Positions 10,369-20,149 of a stretch of DNA of 60,000 bases are shown piece by piece (the first letter of the stretch is position 1; the number at the start of each line of letters is the position of its first letter). The DNA is from Takakia lepidozioides (Eukaryota > Streptophyta > Takakiopsida > Takakiales > Takakiaceae), in NCBI GenBank assembly GCA_030704615.1, contig CM060731.1, positions 32,304,001 to 32,364,000 of the forward strand. Direction: 5' to 3'. A program made the translations under genes and the position numbers. The notes below the pieces were generated by a model. That model was not told the origin of the DNA. It did not search any database and saw only the letters and a list, made by a program, of their open reading frames with translations.

Positions 10369-11796
10369 TCAAGCAGTCCGACCTGTATCCTGCCGTAGGG
10401 CCTTGTGCAGCTCGTTGAAACTCAGTGTTGGAGCATGGATGAAGACGTCCACTACGGATATGCAACTCATGCGCTTCAGAAAAATGTAATAAAGGTGTTT
10501 GCAGGGGACGTATGCTGCATTCTTCGATTCCATAACAAGGAAGTCCTCACAGTTGCAAGCTGGGTACTGAGAAACCGTGATTACATATACGACACTGTGC
10601 GCAGCAGACCTGGCTGTTGACAACTGAAATATGCGCCCCATTCCGGGGTGAGGAACATCCCTGCAACCTTGCACTATGCAGGGCATTGCAAGAGCGTTGG
10701 CCATCCTGGTGTCGTTCGCCTTTGTTGGTGACCGCCGTCTTTTCAGTTTCCCCCACCGATGGGTGGGCCAAGCTGCGGGGTCACCCACCGGTATGCGGGG
10801 CGAAGAGCTTCTCGTGGGAGGAGGATGACGACTTGGAATTGGATTTCGTGGAACGTTTGTCCTCTCCACCAGTCGAAACCCTACACTTCCTAGAGCGTCT
10901 GCCTCCTCCAGGGTAAGATCTGTACCAGTTGCCACAGGCCAGACTGCTGGTGGTTCAGGCATGCCTTGTACACCATACTTGGGCTTGTCGAACACACACG
11001 ACATGATGTCGTGCCTGCAGAACCAAAACTCCTTCAGTGTGGCCTCCACAAACTTTGCGCACACAAATCTCCCTGTGAAGCAAGGGGCAGGCACACCGCC
11101 CTGCGGGCTCCTCCGAATCATCTCATTGCATCTCTGGTTGGTGTCGACACGAACAACACAACATTTGCCACAAAATGACGGACGGGTCCGTGCAATTCTC
11201 CACTGCGAGGCCGCCACATCTCGCTCCACAATTGGAATGTTGTATTGGGTAACGATAATAGGAGCAGCATGCTCATCCTCGGCATGTTGTCCCGAGTCTG
11301 GCAGCGATTCCATGGATGCTGCAGGAGAGGGGGTACGAGTCATGCTGGGAGGAGGCGTGAGACGTAACATCGTTGTGCCCCGAGGTTGAGTGCGGATGTT
11401 CATATCTGATCTCCATGAATCATCGTCGCCTCCGGGCATGTCCACAATTCTTCTCTTCACCGGCCAGCTGCGGACATCGCCCTCCAGGCAGTTCCCTCGA
11501 CTGTGTAACGGCGTTGATCTTATTGTTTCCCGCAATGCAGCAGTCCATTTTTTGGGATCGGTCGAACGATGCGCCGCCCTCATCAGCATCTCCTGCCTGT
11601 CTGGTCCGATACCCCATTGCTTTCCTCCCAGAAACTGGTAGTAACAAGTTTGTTGCATGATGGCCCTCACAATATCTTCTGTTGTTGCTGTCAACATGTC
11701 AACGAGATGTGCCGCAGAGGAAGCACGCTAGGAATAGTGCACCGATTCGGCCATGTTTGCCGTCGGCATATCCGTGTCATTCTCCAAGCTCATGTC
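10369..11796 (-). CDS. SWIM-finger exon of MULE copy B
   Basis: The exon opens after a CAG acceptor (minus strand, 11,797-11,799) with DMSLENDTDMPTANMAESVH, exactly where copy A has DMSLEDLADMP. Apart from one TAG at codon 23 it is open for 476 codons. It contains a basic, Pro/Ser-rich linker with RRRSPTK, a KFVEATLKEFWFCRHD segment and the SWIM zinc finger C-x-C...C-x-H (CNCEDF, PCKHLYYIFL). The exon ends SFNELHKALRQDTG, matching the tail of copy C. SWIM fingers commonly follow MULE cores and are thought to bind DNA or protein. Confidence 0.75.
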
Positions 11797-14060
11797 CTGT
11801 TGAAGGAAATTAGAAATGTCACTTATTGTGGAGAATGTCCAATCTCATAACAGAACAATTGTCAAGTACAGAAATGTGTTACATGTCTCATGTAGTCTCC
11901 AAACTGGCGGAATCTTTAGTGCCCCATGCAAGCCACGTTTGCAATTCTGGCTGATCTTTCACATCCACTGCCCTTGAAGACACCCACCAGGCGCGTATGG
12001 TTGCAAACTTGGTCTCCGCCTCGTCGATGGAATTCGCATTTTTCCACGCAGGGCACATACTGATATGATCTCGCCGGTGGCGCCACAAACCTTTTCATGT
12101 TTTGCGTCAAACTCTGCATGAAGTGGAACCCGCAAGATCTCTCCTTACCTTCCATTGGAGTCTTTGGGTCATCCCCATATACCCTCCTCACTGCAGCCCA
12201 GTTCGCCTGGGCATTGTCAGCCATGAAGCCCCTAAAATCGGGAAGGGGCAACTTTGTTAGCGCCATTTGCTCATTAATTCCGCGCCACATATGCAACTCC
12301 GAATCTGTTTCTTCTCCTTTCATTTCGCAGATAGCAATGGTCATCAACTTTCTGCAATGTGGGTCGTATACATGTGCCCCCATTGTCACCCAATCGTGGT
12401 TGGTAATTCGCTTGATGTGGTCGAACATGACCCAACAATTTGAGAGGTCTCCACTGGTCATCCGCTTCACCAAATCGACACCGCTCCCCGGTCCGCACGT
12501 TGACATCTTAAATATGAAGCACATGTCCGTCTCTGAGCCTTGACCAGGAAAGAAGCTGCCCTGGATGAAGTCGTAGCCGCATGTGCGCTTCACTTCCAAG
12601 ATGGAGTGCATGTCTGATCCTCTTCCGATTCATTTCTTGCAGCCGACAATGTGGTTCCTGACATTGGGGCTGCACACATGGGAGACAGCTTCTAGCAGCT
12701 CCTTCATGTCCCCCTCGCCCAGCTTCTCTCTTGTGCTTCCGTCCTCCGATATTATTCTGCCAATTGCAATTCTATGTGCGGATGCGAGCTGTATCTGCTT
12801 TGGTTTTGCTCCCGGCCTCAACCTCACCTCCTCCTTGATAATATCGTGGGGCTTGTTGAAAAGCGACTCTGCAATTGCCTCTGGTGACGGGGTGGTCATG
12901 CTTTCCGATGTGAATGCATGCTCTGGTGCACGTTGGGCCGACGGTCCTGACGTAGTACTGCTTGGCGTTGCACAGTGCCATACACGTAGGGGCTGTGGTG
13001 CAATGGGCACACTTGAACGTCCCTGCAGGAACTCTACCTTGAGGCCAAAATGGGGTCGGCGAATTGCCAATCCAGTCTGTCTCATTCCGGGTGCCTTTGC
13101 TCGTGTAATGGTAATATGTGCTCAAGAAACATTTAAGATGCCCAGCACACAATACATATCTCACTTGAACTCCATCACCCAGGTTGGACGATGAAGTTTT
13201 GGTGACACACCAAGGGTGGCCGTCATGTTTCCTGTCCATTCCTGCCAGCATGCCGTCTGGGCCTGCGCCTGCCAGCACTGGAGGGAACTCGTAGATAGCA
13301 TTCACATCCACAACTTCACGCAAAGTTTCCACAGAATGGATTGGAGTTTTGTCGTAATCAAGCCTAAGAAGGTCACTGGAGCGGGAACCCGCTGTCTTCA
13401 TCCTCCGCAATATGTCGATTACTGAGCGGACGGAAGTTGAGTCGGAGGGTGTGTGCTCATTGTTTGCCGACTTCTGAAGACTCCTAGTGACGGACGACTT
13501 TGAAACATACGATGGAAGGACCATACAGTCTTCATCGTCACTGGATAAGTTTGGACGACTGTTTCCCTGTTTTCCTGGATTTCCCTTTTCACATGTTTGG
13601 GCTTCTCTGCTTGTGAAGAGGTGCCCACATCCTTCATGGCAGACGCCACAACTTGCACGCCAGACCCTATTGTGGAAGGAGGATCAACCAAGTTCCAGCG
13701 TGGGAACTCTTTAGGCACGATTTCACCAATTGCACTGTATCGGATGGATTCAGAAGCTGGGAGCCGCCACTCTTTGCCCTTTCCGAAATCTGCATGCAGA
13801 ATGACGGCACTTTCCAGAAAATTTCCATAAGCATCTTTCGTCTCCTCTTCCAAAAACACCGTTACAGGGCGGAGCCCGAACTTCACACACAAGTACTACT
13901 CAGTGACAATCGCAAATCCTTGGTCGCAGGGTATTTTAGCTTTCAGAGAATCAGGATGGAAGTACACGTTTACCCAAACACGGGAGTCCATGTTGAAGAC
14001 GGCAACTCTCGGTACGCTCCGCAGCGAAGTCCTGCAATGAGAAGAGTGTGTCCTACATAA
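10369..14060 (-). pseudogene. MULE transposase copy B with zinc finger, DDE-type core and SWIM finger
   Basis: The longest Mutator-like transposase here, read from about 14,060 down. Order: an N-terminal region (IPCDQGFAIVTE, then an in-frame TAG, then FGLRPVTVFLEEE); a Cys/His domain at about 13,250-12,890 (AGHLKC, FKCAHC, PTCMALC, ending CIHIGKHDHPV), resembling the WRKY-GCM1/FAR1-type fingers that precede MULE cores; then the catalytic region at about 12,620-11,890 with HDWVTMGAHVYDP, GFMADNAQANW and CGFHFMQSL. An intron separates this from exon 11,796-10,369, which carries the SWIM finger (CNCEDF, then PCKHLYYIF) near the end. Frameshifts lie near 13,550, 12,890, 12,060 and 11,910. A TAG at codon 23 of the last exon sits where copy A has Trp. 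DDE assignment is by family alignment from memory. Not functional as it stands. Confidence 0.8.
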
Positions 14061-14240
14061 TACCACAATCATTTTCTGGAGGATTCTGTATCCAACAGGA
14101 TGGGTGATCAGTGTACGTATGGATGAAGGTGTGTAATGTACGTTACAAATACGGACGACCACAGCAAATTCACATTGGATATTGGGTGCCTGAATTGTGA
14201 TGTACCACTAGTTGGGCTACAATAAATCAGGCCTTTTCAT

Positions 14241-15685
14241 GAATTTCGGCACCGAAATCGGGATGAACATCTCTGTCATGTAACAGATTTGGAAGCCACG
14301 GGATGAATTCCGGCAACAGAAATCGAAATTTGTTCACCTCATGAAACTGAGCAAGCACCCGATGGATGGATTTTGGTGCCGAAATCCGGATGAACATGTT
14401 CTTCATGAAATTGTTTCTGCACATAAGGGATGAATTTTGGAGCCGAAATACGGATGAATGTGTTCGTCATTAGAGTCATGATACACCACGTGTCCGGATT
14501 TCTGTGCCGACATCCGGATGAGAGTAATCCTGAATCGACAGTAGGGATGAATTTCGGCGCCGCAATTCATTCTTCTTCTCCTTTTTCGACCCTAATTGTG
14601 CTGTCCTGCGGATGAATTTCGGCACCGAAATTCATCCCAAGTCCCGCCTTCAATTTTTTTTCCTTGCGACAGATGAATTTCGGCGCCGAAATTCATTCGA
14701 AGTCATCCCTCCAATTTCTTTAAAGGGTTTGAGCGCTGGATTTCGGCGCCGAAATTCATCCAATGCCCTCCCTCCAATATTTATTTTTCTTTGAAATGGA
14801 TGAATTTCGGCGCCAAAATTCATTCTTACTGTCCGCAAAGGGTAACTCCAATATTACATTTTCTATGCGACGGATGAATTTCGGCGCCGAAATTCGTCCG
14901 AACCCGACACTTACTTCTTGTTTCTGGATGATATATGGTTCCGAAATTCGTTTGAAATAACCCATTCTGACAAAAATAACACGAATATTCTGCATAAAAT
15001 GGAGAAATCGGCACGTTCAAAACCTTATGTCTTTCAAAAGGCCGTTATCCAATGACGAAAGGGGATATTTTCTCATGTTGGGGGAAAATTAATTGCATTT
15101 TAGCTATTGTTTTCATTTGAAACTGAAAGTATCCATTAAGTGGTCATTTTTCGTACAGGATGTTGCCGCACCTAAAGTATAATTTCGGCGCCGAAATTAT
15201 ACTTAACAGTCCAAACATGGCAAGTCCAAGAAGCATGGACAGCAACCGTGAGGGGCAATGATGGCGGCAAAGCGTAGCATGGTGCCGATTTAGTCTTCGC
15301 GCTGGATGTATTTTGGCGCCAAAATATGGATGATTTCACCTCGTCTACGTGCGGACGGAGATATTCTTAATGAATTTTGGCGCCGAAATATGGATGAAAT
15401 GTGCCCAAGTGCAGCGTTCCCACTGTCTCGGAATTAATTCCGGCTCCGATATCCGACTGACATGTGTGCTCATGACGGATGAGGACTGGGGAAGCGATGA
15501 ATTTCGGCGCCGAAATTCATCCGTCCCCTGATGAAACGTGCCGACCTGACTGTTGTATGTCTGTAGGCAAGGGAATTTCATGGCGGTTGGGTTTCATGAT
15601 GTGCGGATAGTTCATTCAATGACGGCTGCTCCGGGAACAGCATCCGGTGAACGGAACGGTATTTCGGCGCCGCAATTCGGATAAA
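14241..15685. repeat. Phased palindrome array, core ATTTCGGCGCCGAAAT, period about 63 bp
   Basis: Twelve related palindromes with centres near 14250, 14313, 14378, 14440, 14506, 14558, 14623, 14683, 14748, 14810, 14884 and 14939. A second group has centres near 15189, 15317, 15381, 15444, 15508 and 15668. Steps cluster at 60-66 bp, and in the second group are 64, 63 and 64. The best copies are near-perfect palindromes of 24-26 bp flanked by GATGAA/TTCATC arms. The one at 15,177-15,202 has different but still symmetric arms (TATAATT). Intervening DNA is much less conserved but shows traces of common ancestry (CTCCAAT plus T-rich). Most variants are GGCACC, GGTGCC or TTTTGG, as CpG deamination would produce. 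The array lies between the divergent MULE copy B and the ParB-like gene. Confidence 0.9.
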
Positions 15686-16654
15686 GCGTCTTCTACTGGT
15701 GGCTTGAACATGTACGCGTCGTGTTGCAGTCGACTTCATCCGTGCGAACGTGTCAGGGGTTGCAATATCTTCATCACCCATACGGCACGCTTCGGGAGAC
15801 GTGGCTGCTTACGCATCTGCTCGTGCATAGTGGTTGCATGTTCCACCGCTTCGCTCTCTCACTCCTTGCCCTTCTGCAGTGACATTCTCCTGCGTTTTCT
15901 CTCCTTATGCAGCATAGTGATAGCATAGAGTTTGTGGAAGGTCAGACGACTCCGGCTCAGAGAAGGAGGACGCGAGATTTTGGGAAGCCGCCGACGACAC
16001 GACTTAAGCTTCGTCTCATGCAGGAAATGCAGACCTCGTTATCTGGAGACTCGGATCGCCCACCAGTGAGAGATTCGTGCTTCGCGGATGTGAAGCACTC
16101 CATACGCACTATTCCTTTTACACCTTTTTTTTTGCGTGCAGTGTGTCATGTTTTCCTGTTTGTTTGACATGGGAGCTGGGGAGGGATCTCAGGGGGGCGA
16201 GCCAACACAGTCAACTTTGGAGACTCATGCCCGGGTGCTGCGCTCGCAAGGTGGAAGTGCATCGAGGCAGGCAACTCCTCATTCAACACCTCAGAAATCG
16301 CCTCAGAAAAGCCCACCTAGAGTCCGAAAGCCGAGGAAGCAAAAGGAGCCCATGGCTTTGCCAGTAAAACCACTTAGGAGACAGGAAGCGGAGAGATTGG
16401 GTTTGCAGGCAGTTTCAGAAAACACGGATGCGGTGGAGGCCGCTGAAGATGTCGGACTCGGATCTACAGAAGGGCGGCCCATTGAGCTGACAGAAGCAGA
16501 GGACGACAACGTCGTGCGACTTGACGACTTCCAAGGAGATCAGAACCTGCCTGGAGCTTGCGGAGGAGCAAAACCTCCAAGACAGTAGACAGGCTGGTGA
16601 GAGGGGTGAGGGAAGTGAGAGAGGTGATAGAAGTAAGAAACTGGTGGCGGGCTC

Positions 16655-17115
16655 ATGAGCGCACGAGACATGAACACAGCAGCGAACAGGTTGCTGGCAG
16701 AGACTTATAGCCTTCCAATTGTAAGGCAAGCACTGCCAGGGGACATCGATCGACTGAAGCACAACTTCAGAGAGGGGTACAAACGGGGGTCGGCAGCATT
16801 CTACGTTTCCATTAAGAATGACCAGGGTGTCACAAGGGGCCCCACTGCAGAGGAGTTTCAGAATTGGAGCCCCCACTGGCACACTGTAAATATCGAGTTT
16901 GAAGTCTCTCTGAAGACTAATCCCACATTCGCACACATGGCAGGGAAGATGTTCTTCGTTTGGGACGGGAACCACAGGATGCTTGCCTGGACAGAGTACA
17001 TTGCTGAAATGCATCCGCAAGATATCAATTGGCATTACATGGTGGACTGCATTGTCGTGAAGGTGGACGTGAGGGACAGATGACTGCTGAAGGGTGCCAT
17101 GGCGGATATAAATCT
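16655..17115 (+). CDS. ParB/Srx-like domain exon portion
   Basis: This frame is open from about 16,640 to TGA 17,081-17,083, then continues in frame (LLKGAMADINL) to a GT donor at 17,116. An N-terminal helix (NTAANRLLAETYSLPIVRQ) is followed by LPGDIDRLKHNF, the strand AAFYVSIKND, a gap and then MFFVWDGNHRMLAWTEYI. In ParB N-domains and sulfiredoxin the motif G-x-HR-x-x-A lies at the start of a helix and binds nucleotide phosphates. Here the Asn-His-Arg and following Ala/Leu-Ala-Trp helix are conserved. The fold call rests on this motif and needs a structure-based search. Confidence 0.5.
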
Positions 17116-17153
17116 GTAAGTATACAACTACATCCTTGTGTACTGCATATTGC

Positions 17154-17221
17154 GGCGCCGAAATAGACAATGTTCTTGACTGTCATCCACTCTATGAACT
17201 GGAAATGGGATCGCTGTGCCG
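17154..17221. repeat. Palindrome pair inside intron 2 of the ParB-like gene
   Basis: GGCGCC at 17,154-17,159 followed by CGAAATA, and a second relic (GTGCCGAAATATA) centred near 17,218. The pair is about 62 bp apart, the same phase as the 14.2-15.7 kb array. Confidence 0.7.
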
Positions 17222-18403
17222 AAATATAGTTATTTTTGTATCACATTTTCATGTTGTTCCTTTTTTTTTTTTCTCCATGGCAGGGTAACAGAGAGGGCCT
17301 TCGTGGAAACTCATCTGGCGCATACGCTCTATAGAGTGCAAGAAGTGGGCACAGCACTGCTGACGGACTTTCAAAAATCCCTCGATCCCGAGCTGTACAG
17401 GAAGTCCTTTGCGAAAGCGGATTGCACCTGGTACCGACCAACACTAGACGCCATGGTGGAGATCCTCTATTCGGTGAGGTTCATCTCAAATTTCCCGATT
17501 TAATGCTATTTGATGCAGGGATCAGTGCCCTGACTGTATCCGCTGGGTATGGGAATGCAGACGAACATCAGGGATGACTTGGCCTATGCCAAAAGGCAGT
17601 TCTTTGAGAGTGATGCCCCCAACAAGGCGGACGCGTCGATAGAGAGTCACATTGTGCAGGCAGGGAGGCAATCACGGACCAAGTACAGGTCCAAACTTGT
17701 GAAGCTAGTTGCAATCGTTGACCCTGGTCTTGGTGTCGAGTACCTGGCGGAGATAGGACTGCATTACTCCAGACCCATGAAACCGGAAATGTCCATGGAG
17801 AAACTTCATCACATCGCAGTGTCCTGTGTTGAGCCGGCGGAGAAGGTTAGCATGTGTTTGTTTTTGTTTTGTGTCTTCTCGCGATTCTCATGATGAGGTT
17901 CTTATGTCTGACTGATGTTAGGCCATGCAGAGGAGATGGCTGCGAATCTGGAACGGCCATACAAACACGAAGCTGTTGTACCACTTCGAGCCAACAGACG
18001 ACAAAATGAACGACTGGCTCAATGTGATGACTTGGTGGCATCAGGTATAATTTCCTCCTCTTCTGTGTGTTGGACATCATCGCAATTTCAAATTCATGAA
18101 TGTTTTGGAAACCTGCACTACTGCAGGTACTGACCCACGCCCAGGAGCAATTGGATTGCAACACCACCACTTTCAAGTTACAGATCGACTGGACGAAACC
18201 GGAGACAATGGAGAACTACGTGCAGTCCTGGCGAGGGCGCTTCGCAAACCTCTTTTTCAGAGAAATTGCAAAGGCAAGACGCAGCGTATACATCGAAGAG
18301 CAGGAGGGTGCCGACAAAGCGGCAATGCGTGTCCTGTTTAGGTAATCTGCTGCCAATGCATCCCCCTATTTGCAGTTTTGAGGATTTAGCTAAGCAGCGG
18401 TGG

Positions 18404-18490
18404 GTATTTCGGCGCCGAAATATACCTCTGCAAGATGTGAGTGCTGGGTAATTGGGGCACGGTCCACTGCGTATTTCGGTGCCAAAATAC
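18404..18490. repeat. Palindrome pair inside intron 6 of the ParB-like gene
   Basis: TATTTCGGCGCCGAAATATA centred near 18,413 and TATTTCGGTGCCAAAATA centred near 18,480. The 67 bp step again matches the family phase. Both are nearly complete palindromes in otherwise unrelated intron sequence. Confidence 0.8.
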
Positions 18491-18636
18491 CTTATGCATT
18501 GAGAACTTCATCTTGCATTATGCATCAGTAGAATGATTTTTGTTGAACTGCCTCGTGATTGCAGGTACATAAACTTTGCACTCATTCCGTCCGGAGCCAT
18601 TCAAAGGGTTCCACCATTCTTCCTGGCGTGGAGGAC

Positions 18637-19033
18637 ATTTAAACTTCTAGACATGGTGGGACCACATTGTATGCCCCAGAGGATTCCAGTTAGAGTTCGA
18701 CCGTTAAAACACCTCAGGGGGGACGACAATTCTGATACTACTGTTTCTTCAGCGGACTCTTTTGACATGGCAAAAGACTATGCACTTCAGATGGCAGAAA
18801 AGAAACGACGGGGATTTCCTATGCCTGAGAGGTTACCTCGATATCAGCCAAAGGAGGGTCAGACATTTTCGGATAGTGCTCAATCATCTCCGTCAACCAG
18901 TGACAAGACTCGGGCTCGCACACGGAGTCCTTCACGAGACTCTCACCGTCAGAAGGGTGTTCGATCACAAAGGTTTGCTAATCCTAAACAGTAAACCATG
19001 AGGACACGGCTTTTTGAGAGGGGTAGGGGTAAA
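18637..19033 (+). pseudogene. 3' fragment of retroelement ORF3
   Basis: From about 18,637 the sequence matches the end of the large third ORF of the Ty3/gypsy family (compare 36,175-36,531). It shows FKLLDMVG, LKHLRGDDNSDTTVSS, MAEKKRRGFPMPERLPRY and an Arg/Ser-rich tail ending in TAA at 18,992-18,994. It is open over this length. Upstream sequence is the ParB-like exon 7, so the element is cut at a chimeric junction. A purine-rich tract, GAGAGGGGTAGGGGTAAA, leads straight into the LTR at 19,034, as expected for a 3' LTR. Confidence 0.75.
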
Positions 19034-19900
19034 TGTTAGAGGGCTGCTTGGGACTTTAACGCTTTTACGGGATCTGTGGGGTACCCTTAATTTTTACACA
19101 GACTGAGACCAACAGGAGCCTTAGGGGTGACATCAACAGGCTTTAGGGGGGGGGGGGGGTTACACAGCCCGACACAGCCCGTCACAGCCAGTCACAGCCA
19201 ACACAGCCCGACACAGCCGACAGAGTCCGCCACAGCTTCGCACAGCCCGTCACAGCCGACACAGCCCGATACAGCCCGACACAACCGACACAGCCAGTCA
19301 CAGCTCGGCACAACTTGACACAGCCTGTCACAGTACATGGGGAACAGTTATCATTGGCAGGGAACGACTGTGATGGAACGACATCTGCAGAACGAACATG
19401 TTACTTTAGGGATGACGGTTAATTAGTTAGGTGGTTATAACAGCTTGCGGGCAGAGGAGATCAAGGGGAGAGCAAGAACGAGAGCACGGAGAAGGAGGAG
19501 AGATGAACAGTAGATGTTTGTTACATGTAAAGCTGTAGTGAAACTGTAGGGCAGATTAGAGTCACCATGGCATTGGCCTGATACCTGATAAATCATAATC
19601 TGATACCTATTCGATACAAGCACTCTGTGTAGAGTGACATGAGTGAAGCTGTGAAATGAATGTATGATTAATTGGAATTAAGTAGATACTGAAGCAATCT
19701 GATGCTTCAGTATCAGATAAGGTGAATTGATAACATGAAGGCAAGAAGGAATACAAACGGGAAGCACAACCATGATTCACTAGTTGTAGGTCATGACTGA
19801 TTGTACCGAGCGGGCTGAGTGCTTAGAAATATCCAACTCTTCTATCTTGGAGCTTCCACCTCGGATAGCGAAGGGATGGGTGAGTAAAAGCCGCTCGACA
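19034..19900 (+). repeat. LTR (copy 1), 3' LTR of a truncated element
   Basis: Starts TGTTAGAGGGCTGCTTGGG and ends AAAAGCCGCTCGACA (TG...CA). It contains a poly-G run near 19,147, then a CACAGCC-type array (steps about 10 bp), and a conserved 3' half ending in the ACTCTTCTATCTTGGAG and GCGAAGGGATGGGTGAG blocks shared by all LTRs here. By eye it is closest to LTR copy 2 (21,796-22,749). The preceding purine tract identifies it as a 3' LTR. Confidence 0.9.
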
Positions 19901-20149
19901 GCTGGCAAGTGCACGGCGACAGCGAAGGTCGATGGACTGGATGAGCACCAAAACACCTGCATCGGACAGAAAGAAATTGCAAAAGGAGAAAATCCACCGC
20001 CAGTGGCGTTCATCAAAAGCATTCCAACTTGGACAAGCACCCGATGGAGGGACATCTGGGACTGGCAACCCATCAGGGATGTCCAAGATGATGAGTTCGG
20101 CTGCATATGGCTTCTCCTTCCCGTTCAGCCAGGATTTGGTCATTTTAGC
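19901..20149 (-). CDS. Methyltransferase-like exon
   Basis: The exon follows a good CAG acceptor (TTGTTTGCAG on the minus strand) and stays open for 83 codons up to the LTR junction. Visible elements are a helix (AKMTKSWLNGKEKPYA), a hydrophobic strand AELIILDIP with Asp-Ile-Pro-Asp-Gly, a Pro-rich loop, a helix (WRWIFSFCNFFLSD) and the strand AGVLVLIQS. In N6/N4 DNA or RNA methyltransferases, motif IV (DPPY/DPPW) ends strand beta-4 and is followed by such a helix and strand. The SAM-binding motif I is not seen, because the gene continues beyond the break or lies in an unrecognised part. Confidence 0.4.

Larger units (their letters stand above)
15907..18636 (+). pseudogene. Multi-exon ParB/sulfiredoxin-like gene, 3' end lost
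   Basis: Predicted exons: 15907-16065, 16142-17115, 17284-17473, 17519-17845, 17922-18044, 18127-18341 and 18565-18636, all with GT...AG borders. The frame of exon 2 is interrupted around 16,588-16,655. Exon 2 begins with a basic, Ser/Pro/Lys-rich region and ends with a domain of about 140 residues (RGPTAEEFQNW, MFFVWDGNHRMLAW). DGNHR matches the phosphate-binding G-x-HR motif of ParB and sulfiredoxin folds. The following exons (VDPGLGVEYLAEIGLHY, FREIAKARRSVYI) match the minus copy at 19.9-21.8 kb. In-frame TGA codons near 17,081 and 17,531 and the lost 3' end make it a pseudogene. Retroelement DNA takes over at about 18,637. Function unknown; a role with DNA is inferred from the ParB-like motif only. 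Confidence 0.6.

Noticed and set aside
10405-11660. Several plus-strand ORFs of 70-142 codons
   Set aside because: They are antisense shadows of the MULE B SWIM exon, which has the recognisable domain.
14241-15685. CRISPR-like look: short palindromic repeats at regular spacing
   Set aside because: Spacers show shared ancestry (CTCCAAT and T-rich traces), repeats are degenerate, no cas-type gene is nearby, and the context is a eukaryotic intron-bearing genome.
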